DNA of 64,000 nt. Origin: Strigamia acuminata (taxonomy: Eukaryota > Arthropoda > Chilopoda > Geophilomorpha > Linotaeniidae). The notes beneath the pieces are model-generated. The model worked only from the letters and a program-made list of their open reading frames with translations, ran no database searches and was not told where the DNA came from. This document shows positions 31,601-40,403 of this stretch, in pieces. The position numbers were made by a program, and so were the translations under genes. Location of the stretch: assembly GCA_949358305.1 (NCBI GenBank), contig OX442319.1, positions 13,702,001 to 13,766,000 on the forward strand. Reading direction: 5' to 3'. Position 1 is the stretch's first letter; every line of letters starts with the position of its first letter.

Positions 31601-33508
31601 TTACTTGCGGCCTGGCTCCGCCGGTCGTGGGAACTTCAGGCCGTCGGAGTTTTCCTGCCTCTCGAAAACTTTATAGCACACAGGACAAATGGGACGCCAA
31701 GTAGTGTTATCAATCATGTACCACCAATCCTTTCTCGTTTTGCGCCAAGCCGCACCTTTTTCGGGAAACTTGACGCTTGTTGGAGGTTTTGGTGATGGCG
31801 CAAATGTAACAACAGAGGTAGAGCAGACATGGTCCTTTGGGAGATCTGCAGGGGGCGCGATTGTGGTTGAATTTACTGAAATGTTCACCTTTTGCGCGGC
31901 TCCGGCGACAGAACTCTTTTTGGTTTCCACTTCCGATTCCGACTCACTGCTGCTACTTGAACTTGGCTCCTGTGGCGGCGAAGGTTGCTCGGGTCGGGCT
32001 TCCAACGCAGCTAGTTCTAACATAAGCTGTTGTTTACGATAGCGCGTAAAACGTTTGGCGTCGTGGGACGTGGAGGTTTTAGATTCGGCTTCACCTCTGG
32101 ACTTATCCACGGATTTCAACACGGTGGGGGATGAGGGGTTTACTTCTGAAAGAGGTGCAAACTGATCAACGAGACCCAAATGTTTATACTCAGTTTTGCG
32201 ATGAGAGTCGAGTAGTAATCGATTGTCTACGTCGTTTCCTATTTGAATGGCTTCGTCGATAGTTTTGACGTGCATTGTTCTCAAAAGTTGGACGACGTCA
32301 GACAGCAGCATGTTCTGTGCCTTCTCCCATTGTAATCCAGGGTCTGTGTAGCCTGCAATTTCGAAATAATAAATTATTTCGCTGAGAAAAGTCATGGTGG
32401 ACTCTCCACTGCGTTGCTTTCGATTTGCAATTTTCACATTAGCTGCCGCTGAATTCATGGAGAATGCCTTACGAAACAATATCTCGAACTCAATCCAAGT
32501 TTTGGGTTTTGGTTTTAATGCGAGCCACCAACGTTGCGCCTTGTTGCGGGTTGCTTGAATTATATTCACTTTTAAATACTCTTCCTCGGGCATGCGGGTG
32601 GAATACATATGCGCAAATAATTGCGCAAGAAACAAATTAACAGAGTCAAGTGTGGCCTTCTCAGGGTCGAAACGTGGGAGTTTTTCCTTATTATTGTTAT
32701 ATCCTCGGGAAGAGTCTTCTCGTCTCACTCGTATTGATGGTAGAGACAATTGGGCCCTTACTCCGGATGGGTGCCCTGGGTTGTTAATTTTGGCACATAA
32801 TAAAGAATTCATCACCTGCTGATTGGCTTTTGTTGAATCCATAATTTGTGATGCCACGGACGGACATTGAGTAAAAGTAGTGGCCTGCGTCATTACCGGT
32901 GGCGTTGTAGTTGTAAACGTCGGTTGCGCAGTGATGGTGGTGGGCGCAAACTGTTGTTGGTGGCTTGCTCCTCCACAATGAGGAACTTCCGTGGAAAGTT
33001 CATTTCCTAATGGTGCCGAATTGCCTTTTACCCTTATGGATCCATGAGAGGACCCACCATCCTCTGACGGGGGTGTCGTTGGATGTGGAGGGCTGGTGCC
33101 TTGTTGGTAAATGCTTCGCATTTCTTTGAGTAATCCCTGTGCCTGAACGAAAAACTGATTACGAATATCACACATCAATAAAGCTTCGGAATGTAAAATC
33201 GTCGGATTCATTGATATTCCTGACGTGCCAGGAGTGAAGAAGGCTGGAGGCACGAGCTGATATGCTGGTGTTGACGTGGCAACTGTCGTTGGCGCAGAAA
33301 TGTTCACGCCAGGTATTTGAGCCGACATGTTGTCACGGAATGTTGACGGCATTGAATTTGCAATGGTTATCAATAACTCACTTTGCTCCGCTCGTGTTCG
33401 CCTTAAACGCTCATAACGCTGCCAGTCGAGAGACGAAGCCAGCTCGTCCAAATCAAAGGGGTCTCGTACGGCGGGGTTTTCCTCACCGTTTCCCAACTCA
33501 TTCGACAT
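31601..33508 (-). CDS. gag: Gag of Ty3/gypsy element 2
   Basis: The frame gives 635 aa from an ATG at 33508, about 100 nt after the primer-binding site. A Gln/Thr-rich N-terminal part precedes a capsid-type domain (about 290-430; LPRFDPEKATLDSVNLFLAQ, ARRWWLALKP-like AQRWWLALKPKPKTW). The C-terminus is Ser/Glu-rich and ends in a single CPVCYKVF motif instead of a CCHC knuckle. The end overlaps the pol frame by 70 nt. Confidence 0.9.
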   Translation of the reverse strand: MSNELGNGEENPAVRDPFDLDELASSLDWQRYERLRRTRAEQSELLITIANSMPSTFRDNMSAQIPGVNISAPTTVATSTPAYQLVPPAFFTPGTSGISMNPTILHSEALLMCDIRNQFFVQAQGLLKEMRSIYQQGTSPPHPTTPPSEDGGSSHGSIRVKGNSAPLGNELSTEVPHCGGASHQQQFAPTTITAQPTFTTTTPPVMTQATTFTQCPSVASQIMDSTKANQQVMNSLLCAKINNPGHPSGVRAQLSLPSIRVRREDSSRGYNNNKEKLPRFDPEKATLDSVNLFLAQLFAHMYSTRMPEEEYLKVNIIQATRNKAQRWWLALKPKPKTWIEFEILFRKAFSMNSAAANVKIANRKQRSGESTMTFLSEIIYYFEIAGYTDPGLQWEKAQNMLLSDVVQLLRTMHVKTIDEAIQIGNDVDNRLLLDSHRKTEYKHLGLVDQFAPLSEVNPSSPTVLKSVDKSRGEAESKTSTSHDAKRFTRYRKQQLMLELAALEARPEQPSPPQEPSSSSSSESESEVETKKSSVAGAAQKVNISVNSTTIAPPADLPKDHVCSTSVVTFAPSPKPPTSVKFPEKGAAWRKTRKDWWYMIDNTTWRPICPVCYKVFERQENSDGLKFPRPAEPGRK

Positions 33509-33589
33509 GATGAAAAAAATAATGAGAATGATTAATAATTTAAACGAAAACTTAACTTTCTTGCGCGTTTTCAGCCTAAATAAGCGAGA

Positions 33590-33607
33590 ATCCTGTCAGG
33601 CTCGCCA
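33590..33607 (-). promoter_or_regulatory. Primer-binding site of element 2
   Basis: In sense, TGGCGAGCCTGACAGGA starts immediately after the ACA that ends the 5' LTR. TGG is the complement of the CCA end of a tRNA. The tRNA species is not assigned. Confidence 0.75.
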
Positions 33608-34283
33608 TGTTGTCACGATTAATTCTGTTGGTATAATTAATTCTAAACAATATCGCGCAAAAACTAATTCGCGCAATAGTAATGGGCAAAGTTCGTAGAT
33701 TTCCCTAAACGTTGTTTCCTTCAAATGTGGACATCCAGAAACTCAGGAAACCTAATACTCGCGTTTGACTAACATAATTTATATTGGACAGTTCCTTGCT
33801 TACGACGGGTGTTTGTAGGCATAAAAGAATGGAAGCACGATGATATAAACCTAAAGTGGGAAGGGGATATCATCGGGCAGTGATAATATAAAAGATGTCG
33901 GCTTGGAAAATAGCGCAATAGGGTTAGATGTAGGAGCGCTTATTGAAGGCGCAAATAATAGAGGACTAAATCTAAATGTTACTAAAGGAGAATGGTGTTA
34001 TCCAGTAGAGAGCATAAGAAGAAGTGATTAAACTTAGGATGATTGGAAAGAAGAAGACTCAGTCATGTGACTGGTCAGATCAATTAGAGAAGGGGGTGGA
34101 AAGGTGAAAATAAGAGTTCAATTGTAGAAATAATGATATGCGCATCATCCAGATTGCGCATTCATTAACTGAAGATGAGTAAGCGAGATGAATCATCACG
34201 AGTGAGAGAAACAAGAAAATATTATAAGAAATAAGATTGGGTTATTCTAAAATAAAAATAGGCGGGTAGACGTGCCCGTGACA
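33608..34283 (-). repeat. 5' LTR of element 2
   Basis: This is the 676-bp partner of 19924-20599. Its outer edge abuts GRHPR exon 2 sequence at 34284. Confidence 0.92.
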
Positions 34284-34818
34284 CACTTTAATTGTTCACC
34301 TGCAGAGTCAAGCAGTTGTTTATCAATTTTGTTTGGTGGAATAACTAGAAGTGCATTTTTTCCAACTGCATGTTTGAGTAATTCATCTCTGGGAGACACA
34401 TCATGCATGGATATTTCAACATCGCACCTTTAAAAGTGACATTAATGTAAAAAATTAAATAAATGTAAGAGTAAAATATACTTACAAGGAGACCGCAAGA
34501 GTGTGTAATCCGCAATTGTTAAAATTGTTTGTAAATAAAGCATTCACATCACCTAAGCAATCTATTTTTCTCATATTAAAATGCACCTCTCTCTCACATT
34601 GTTACAAACAGTAACAACACACAGGATTCCTTACTGTGTGTTGAAACACCATTTTTTGATATTTTGAGTAAAAAGGTCAAGTGTAGCACTACATTTGGTG
34701 ATTAGCCTGTTCAAACCTTACTCTGGAACCCAGTTAATTTGATATCACATGACATATGACATCACAACTTTGTTCACCAACATGACTGCCTGCATGAAGC
34801 AACAATAGTGTGTTGTGG

Positions 34819-34886
34819 TGGCTCAGTGGTTAAGGCAATGAACCAGGAATCTTTCCACACAGGTTCAAATCCTGTTGTCGGTGAAA
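34819..34886 (+). other. tRNA-like segment with Pol III A and B boxes (left arm)
   Basis: TGGCTCAGTGG (34819-34829) fits an A box and GGTTCAAATCC (34862-34872) fits a B box; ACAGG/CCTGT pair as a perfect T stem. The acceptor and D stems do not pair well, so this is a tRNA-derived promoter rather than a working tRNA gene. Confidence 0.55.
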
Positions 34887-35073
34887 ATTTTTACTTTTAT
34901 TTTTTCTTTATTTTTAGCAGTAAAGTTAATGTTTGTTATTTTATATTTGTTTTTAAAAAATTTTAATTAATTAATTTAATATAATTAAAATTATAAAAAA
35001 AAATTTTAAAAAAATATAAAATAACAAACATTAACTTTACTGCTAAAAATAAAGCAAAAATAAAAGCAAAAAT

Positions 35074-35141
35074 TTTTACCGACAACAGGATTTGAACCTG
35101 TGTGAAAAGATTCCTGATTCATTACCTTAACCACTGAGCCA
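35074..35141 (-). other. tRNA-like segment with Pol III boxes (right arm)
   Basis: This is the mirror copy of the left-arm segment, with the B box complement at 35088-35098 and the A box complement at 35131-35141. Pol III starts in the two arms would run toward the palindrome centre. Confidence 0.55.
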
Positions 35142-35800
35142 CCACAACACACTATTGTTGCTTCATGCAGGCAGTCATGTTGGTGAACAAAGTTGTGATG
35201 TCATATGTCATGTGATATCAAATTACCTGGGTTCCAGAGTAAGGTTTGAACAGGCTAATCACCAAATGTAGTGCTACACTTGACTTTTTTACTCAAAATA
35301 TCAAAAAATGGTGTTTCAACACACAGTAAGGAATCCTGTGTGTTGTTACTGTTTGTAACAATGTGAGAGAGAGGTGCATTTTAATATGAGAAAAATAGAT
35401 TGTTTAGGTGATGTGAATGCTTTATTTACAAACAATTTTAACAATTGTGGATTACACACTCTTGCGGTCTCCTTGTTAGTTTTCAGTAAATCCAATGCAA
35501 TTTGTGGAAATTTTCCATGTGGAATAAAAACTTGTGGTTTACTGTTGAAGGAGTTCATTGTGGAATGAAAAATGGTTTAAAGTTCTCAGCTGTTGTTATC
35601 AATGAACTTTGGTATTTCAGAAAGTGATAAAAATATTTTATTTGCTAGGAATGTTGCAGACTGAAAGTGTGAATAGTTTCATTTTTTGTCACCAGGTTTA
35701 AATAATATATATATATATATTTTTTTTGCTAGTTTATATAAAATGTCTACAGAATTTGAATACAAAACCAATAGAGAAATGAATTTAGCAATCTGATAAA

Positions 35801-37000
35801 TTAAATTTTGACTGCATAGAGGGTGATATATCCATCGCAATGTTGGAAAGCTTGTCTCTCCTCAAAATAATGTTGACAAATCTCCAAAACTTTCATTCCA
35901 GCTTGAGTAAAAACTCTCTCGAGCAGTTCCGGCCTCACATTGGGGCACGGAAATACGGTCTTCCCTACTTGGTACTCAACAGCACCCATGGTACTGAATA
36001 ACGCAAGATGTCCTCCCGGACGAACCACGCTGCTGATTCCTTTGGCACCTTGTAGGAAATCTGGCTCGTCTAGATAGCAATCCAAACACAGGCTAGAAAA
36101 GGCCATGTCGAACTGCCGCAATGGTTGCGGGTGCAGGATGTTATCGGCCATAATGTCGCAGTAAATCACTTCTTTGACGCTTTTGCGAACTCTTTCTTCT
36201 AGATAGCCAATGTCGCTGTGAAATAAAGAGGACTATTATAGGTTCAGTGTAAGTATAGTTGAGTAAGGTGAATTACTCGGTGCCTTCCAGTTGAGCTACG
36301 TGCTTGAATTGGTTGGAAAAATTAAAAGCGCCGGGTCTATTAGCTAACCAATTTTGCACTAAGTCGACGTTGGTTTTCAGATAGTCGGCCAAATAAACTT
36401 CACACCCGTATCGACTGGCGATGAGAGGAGCTCGCAATGTCGGACCACATCCTACGTCTATCAATGTTTTTCCTTTCAATTTTCCTGTTTTATATATTTG
36501 TGTGAGTCACGAGAGAAATTGAATAAGATTTCTGTAAAATCTGCTCGAATTTCGCTCAATTTCAATAAAATCTCATAAAATTTCAGAGAATTTCACGAAA
36601 AATATAAATAAACACTCACAATTAAATCAATTTTCTTTCAGAAACTACTAAAAATAATAAAAACCCAAGGCGTACGGCGTGTACAGGTGTAAAGCCAATG
36701 GTGTACAGCACCCACGCTTTTTCCCTCCACTACAGCACTGTATACAAGGGTGAGTCAAAAGTCTGTAAACACCTTTTCAAGCAAAAAAAGATGGTCTTTC
36801 CAGACTTTTGACTCGCCCTTGTATAGACTACTACAAGTACTAGTGGGAACTCAAAAGTGCGAACTGAAATTTGAAATACCTTCCTGAAACAGACGATGAT
36901 AAAAGTCCTCGACTAAGAATAAGAATTCAAAGTCCTCACAGAAATAAGCGTATGCTTGGCCATCAAAACCTTTTTCGTACATCTTTTTTACTTCTGCCAT
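35801..37000 (-). CDS. NNMT/PNMT/TEMT-family methyltransferase A
   Basis: The exons on the minus strand are 36880-37000, 36277-36484 and 35801-36215, giving 247 aa (the family is usually 260-290 aa). These SAM-dependent, cytosolic enzymes methylate small amines such as nicotinamide, phenylethanolamine or indolethylamines. The first exon begins MAEVKKMYEKGFDG, the SAM-binding motif I is LIDVGCGPT (about residues 48-56), followed by the acidic-loop block VYLADYLKTNVDLVQNWL, and a post-motif region with SSLCLDCY and VVRPGGHLAL. Phases are 1 and 2 and join cleanly. The family is clear; the substrate cannot be told. It is the downstream member of a tandem pair on the same strand. Confidence 0.88.
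36743..36823. mobile_element. Mariner-type MITE in intron 1 of methyltransferase A
   Basis: An 81-bp hairpin element has inverted ends TACAAGGGTGAGTCAAAAG / CTTTTGACTCGCCCTTGTA and TA flanks. The homologous spot in gene B carries a much longer version (39573-40229), so it predates the gene duplication. Confidence 0.75.
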
Positions 37001-37678
37001 CTTCCAAAACGCAACCAAAGCAAATGACAACTAATAAACTGCAAGATTATAAATTTGCTCGAATTAATCATACATCAAATTGAACTTTGCGTTATCAACT
37101 CCATTTATCAGCGACTAACTGGGTCAGAAAAATGTTTTTTATGCAATTTGGATCGTTATCATTGCCTCTTTAACTCAATAATCAATTATTTGGATGAATA
37201 AAATTTATAAATAAATTCTGTTTGATCATTTTTCCACGTGAATATGGAATAGGCGAATCTGATTTTAGTTGTCTGCTATTTTTGGTGTTGTATTACTGTT
37301 ACGTGCAAGTGAAATATGAATGTCTTACCGAGGAGTCTTCGGAATGATCTTGTCAAGCGCAGACTAGGGGTGGTTTCCTCTAATAAACCAGATTAATATT
37401 TGATGCTGTATTGCCTTTCATACATTTATCGTACCAAAATTCTCGTCAAAATTTTAAAAATAGATAAGATAAGTTGTTGAAAGTTTGAAAGTTTAAAGCT
37501 CATCTTGGTGTAACCTGAACTTTACTCTATACTCTGAACCGACATAACGTTGTCCTATTTCTAGCCGTATTACGCCAAACTGTGGACTGTGCTCTACTAC
37601 GCGGAAAAGTAGTTTCGTTTATGTCGGTTCAGAGTATAAGTATAAGCTATAGATGCCGCAACGGGACTTATCAATATT

Positions 37679-37937
37679 ATTATTATTATTATTATTATTA
37701 TTTATTACTGGAAGCCCCAAGGGGGCATAGAAAAAGGAGGGGAGTACATTGGAAGGAAACAAAAAGCAGCAAACAAAAAAAATATGATTATTGTGTAGAT
37801 AAAATGTGGTTTTTTTAGGCGGCGGTGAAAGTGACGGCAGTGAGATTTGCATCGGGAGGCTGAGCAGTCGAATACAGATGAGCGGATCTCAAGTGGAAGG
37901 ACGTTCCATATCGCTGTGCAGCGGAAAGGAAAGGTGG
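37679..37937 (-). mobile_element. 5'-truncated non-LTR retrotransposon end with (AAT)n tail
   Basis: On the minus strand a short coding tail ends with a stop, followed by a 3' UTR with CCCCCTTGGGGCTTCCAG and an (AAT)n tail ((ATT)n on the plus strand at about 37679-37710). The sequence is absent at the matching place of unit B (near 40960), so it inserted after the tandem duplication. The clade is not assigned. Confidence 0.6.
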
Positions 37938-38492
37938 ACTAATAATCTTTAAATTACTAAATTGTGGAGAATATTCAATGAACACACCCACACCAGCCAT
38001 GCACAACTCAATTAATTGAATTCTCATCAACTATGTCGACTTATCAGTGGACAATCATAAAGTAATGCAATTTTAAGGTTCTTTCAGCTTGCAAGTTGAG
38101 TTTTTAAATATCTACTTAGTTACCGTAAAGCTTCATATCGCGGCTCGAGCGTTTATTTCTTTTTAATTACCGGTACTGTGGATTGCTATTCCATTTGAAG
38201 TCAACTGAATATGGGGCTGGCGAAAACTTCGGCAACAGCTGCTGGTGATGTACTACAAATCTTACAAGTTAGATGCACAGATTTAGATAATTTCGTCACG
38301 TTTGTTTAATACATTTTCTTGTGTCATTATACATTTATTTCCTGGCTCTGTGACACTGTTAGCTACTTGTAGATGTAATTTAATCTAAAAAAAATATTGC
38401 TAGTTTATATAAAATGTCTACAGAATTTGATATACCGATAGTTGTCAATTGATACAGAATGAATAAAGGAATGAATTTAGCAATCTGATAAA

Positions 38493-40403
38493 TTAAATTT
38501 TGACTGCATAGAGGGTGATATATCCATCGCAATTTTGGAAAGCTTGTCTCTCCTCAAAATAATGTTGACAAATCTCCAAAACTTTCATTCCAGCTTGAGT
38601 AAAAGCTCTATTGACCAGTTCTGGGCTCACATCGGGCGCCGGGAGTACGGTCTTCCCGACTCGGTAATCAACAGCACCCATGGAACTGAAAAAAGCAAGA
38701 TGTCCTCCCGGACGAACCACGCTGCTGATTCCTTTGGCACCTTGTAGGTAATCTGACTCATCTGGATAGCAATCTAAACACAGGCTAGAAACGGCCATGT
38801 CAAACTGCCGAAAAGGTTGCGGGTGCAGGATGTTATCCGCCATAATGTCGCAGTAAATCACTTCTTTGACGCTTTTGCGAACTCTTTCTTCTAGATGGCC
38901 AATGTCACTGTGAAATAAAGAATTTCAATTATAGGTTTAGTGCAAGCGTACAGTTGAGTAAGGTGAATTACTCGGTGCCTTCCAGTTGAGCTACGTGCTT
39001 AAATTGTTTGGAAAAATCAAAAGCGCCGGGTCCTTTAGCTAACCAATTTTGCACTAAGTCGACGTTGGTTTTCAGATAGTCGGCCAAATAAACTTCACAC
39101 CCGTATCGACTGGCGACGAGAGGAGCTCGAAATGTCGGACCAGATCCTACGTCTATCAATGTTTTTCCTTTCAATTTTCCTGTTTTATAAATTTGTGTGA
39201 GTCACGAAAGAAATTGAACAAGATTTCTATAAAATCTGATCGAATTTCGCTCAATTTCAATAAAATTTCATTAAATTTTAGTGAATTTCAGTGAATTTCA
39301 ATAAAGTCTTATAAATTTCAGTGAATTTCAGTGAATTTCAATAAAGTCTTATAAATTTCAGTGAATTTCAATAAAGTCTTAAATTTCAGTGAATTTCAAT
39401 AAAGTCTGGTAAAATTTCATTAAATTTCAGAAATCTCATAAAATTTCAGAGAATTTCACAAAAAAATTTAATACACTCTCAAAATTAAATCAAATTTCTT
39501 CCAGAAACTACTAAAAATGATACAAACCCAAGGAATACGGCGTCTACCGGTGTAAAGCCAATGGTGTACAGCACAAGGGCGAGTCAAAAGTCTTTAAACA
39601 CCTTTTTTTCTTGAAAATGACTAAAAATATATCAATTCTAATTCTGTGGTCGATAGTGAAGATGTACTTTTTAAACGGTTTAAGATACAGCTTAATATCC
39701 ACACTATCGAATTAGTATTATTCAATTTATCTTAAGTCATCTTAAATTAAATTTAAAAAAAAAGAAGCAAATTGAAATTTTGTATTCTTGTGAAAAAAAA
39801 ATTTATGCATAAAAATAAGAAACAATGGTTTTTCTTATGTACATGCATAATAATCAAAATTGGATTGCATTTAGGCAAGTAATTCAGTACATCCGTAGTT
39901 GAAATTTAATTTTTGCTACAATGGCTAGTTTTACTTCTGCTGATTTGTTTCCCTTTTAGAAAGCAAACATTTAACTAAAGATAACTAAGATAAGTTGCGT
40001 AGTACTAATTCAATGGTGCTCTACAAGTTTGTAATTGAAAATTTTGCTCTATCTTAAACCGTTTAAAAAGTACAAAATGAATGACCTTGAAGATGACCTT
40101 CCAGGTCAAATTTAAGATCGTGACCAGATAGTCCACCATCGACTTCCTCTTCGACTACATTATTAGAATTGATATATCTTCAGTGATTTTCAAGCAAAAA
40201 AGGTATTTCCAGACTTTTGACTCGCCCTACTACTAGTGGGATCCTAAAAGTTCAGACTGCACTATGAAATTTGATATACCTTCCTGAAACAGACGATGAT
40301 AAAACTCCTCGATAAGCCAGTAGAATTCAAATTCCTCAATCAGTTTATGAGCAAAAGTGTGACCGTCAAAACCTTTTTCGTACAGCTTTTTTATTTCTGC
40401 CAT
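38493..40403 (-). CDS. NNMT/PNMT/TEMT-family methyltransferase B
   Basis: The exons on the minus strand are 40280-40403, 38972-39179 and 38493-38907, giving 248 aa. Exon 2 (208 bp) and exon 3 (415 bp) have exactly the lengths of gene A; exon 1 is one codon longer. Motif I reads LIDVGSGPT, closer to the usual family form than the Cys version in A. The strongest divergence is in exon 1 (KGFDGHTFAHKLIEEFEF against KGFDGQAYAYFCEDFEF), which in this family covers the N-terminal lid near the substrate, so the two may differ in substrate. All splice sites and frames are intact; I see no sign that it is a pseudogene. Confidence 0.88.
39240..39440. repeat. Minisatellite in intron 1 of methyltransferase B
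   Basis: Units of AGTGAATTTCAATAAAGTCT with TATAAATTTC are repeated. The matching intron of gene A has only a short version, so the array grew after duplication. Confidence 0.8.
39573..40229. mobile_element. Enlarged mariner-type MITE with nested inverted repeats
   Basis: The outer ends ACAAGGGCGAGTCAAAAGTC and GACTTTTGACTCGCCCT match the MITE of gene A, but the interior holds about 570 bp extra. It is bounded by inverted TATATCAATTCTAAT / ATTAGAATTGATATA (39627 and about 40163) and, further in, ACTTTTTAAACGGTTTAAGA with its complement (39668 and about 40050). The insert appears to be a second palindromic element. Confidence 0.7.

Larger units (their letters stand above)
19924..34283 (-). 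mobile_element. Ty3/gypsy LTR retrotransposon 2 with three ORFs (14.4 kb)
   Basis: Two 676-bp LTRs (33608-34283 at the 5' side and 19924-20599 at the 3' side, minus sense) look identical by eye. In sense they start TGTCACGGGC and end CGTGACAACA. A TGGCGAG primer site abuts the 5' LTR and a purine tract abuts the 3' LTR. ORFs in order are gag (635 aa), pol (-1 frame) and a third ORF of 927 aa that is not env-like. It sits within a coding exon of the GRHPR gene. No clean target duplication is seen (sense flanks AGTG and, counting part of the LTR end, ACAG). Length, identical LTRs and open frames indicate a recent, possibly active copy. Confidence 0.95.
34485..35475. mobile_element. 991-bp palindromic MITE (Harbinger-like) in GRHPR
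   Basis: Two arms of nearly 500 bp, starting CAAGGAGACCGCAAGAGTG, are near-perfect inverted copies that meet around 34980 with little or no spacer. Flanks are TTA at 34482-34484 and 35476-35478; a 3-bp TWA duplication is typical of PIF/Harbinger elements. The element has no transposase. Each arm contains a tRNA-like segment. It lies precisely where GRHPR exon 1 meets intron 1, so the original donor sequence is now split by the insert. Confidence 0.88.
18866..35558 (-). pseudogene. GRHPR: Glyoxylate/hydroxypyruvate reductase, broken by two insertions
   Basis: Exons on the minus strand: 35476-35558, 34284-34427 plus 19866-19923 (one exon split by an LTR element), 19695-19811, 19474-19643, 19244-19403, 19049-19179 and 18866-18987. 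All phases agree, and discounting the inserts gives about 327 aa, close to the usual 328 of this NAD(P)H-dependent 2-hydroxyacid dehydrogenase, which reduces glyoxylate and hydroxypyruvate. Visible landmarks are STYSVGFDHVD, the nucleotide-binding GIFGFGRIGQAL, RGPLVDQTAL, AALDVLEEEP and the catalytic-His block TPHVGTAT. Breaks: Ty3 element 2 interrupts codons of exon 2, and a 991-bp palindrome lies at the exon 1 donor, so reading on from exon 1 soon meets a stop. The remaining exons are intact, so the damage is recent or this is one allele; splicing around the inserts cannot be excluded. Confidence 0.9.
35740..37678. repeat. Tandem duplication unit A (methyltransferase)
   Basis: This unit covers the whole methyltransferase gene A with its upstream region and repeats, with divergence and insertions, at about 38395-40990. 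Exons, introns, the intron-1 MITE and the upstream CCAGATTAA...TATTGCCTTTCAT region are all shared. Confidence 0.75.

Noticed and set aside
22845-31795. Many plus-strand open frames across element 2
   Set aside because: Antisense shadows of gag, pol and the third ORF; none has a domain or independent start context.
34819-34886. Functional tRNA gene
   Set aside because: A and B boxes and a T stem are present, but the acceptor and D stems do not pair and it is duplicated in a palindrome, so it is tRNA-derived only.
36871-37083. Plus-strand 70-codon open frame
   Set aside because: Antisense of methyltransferase A exon 1, which has matching splice sites and a paralogue.
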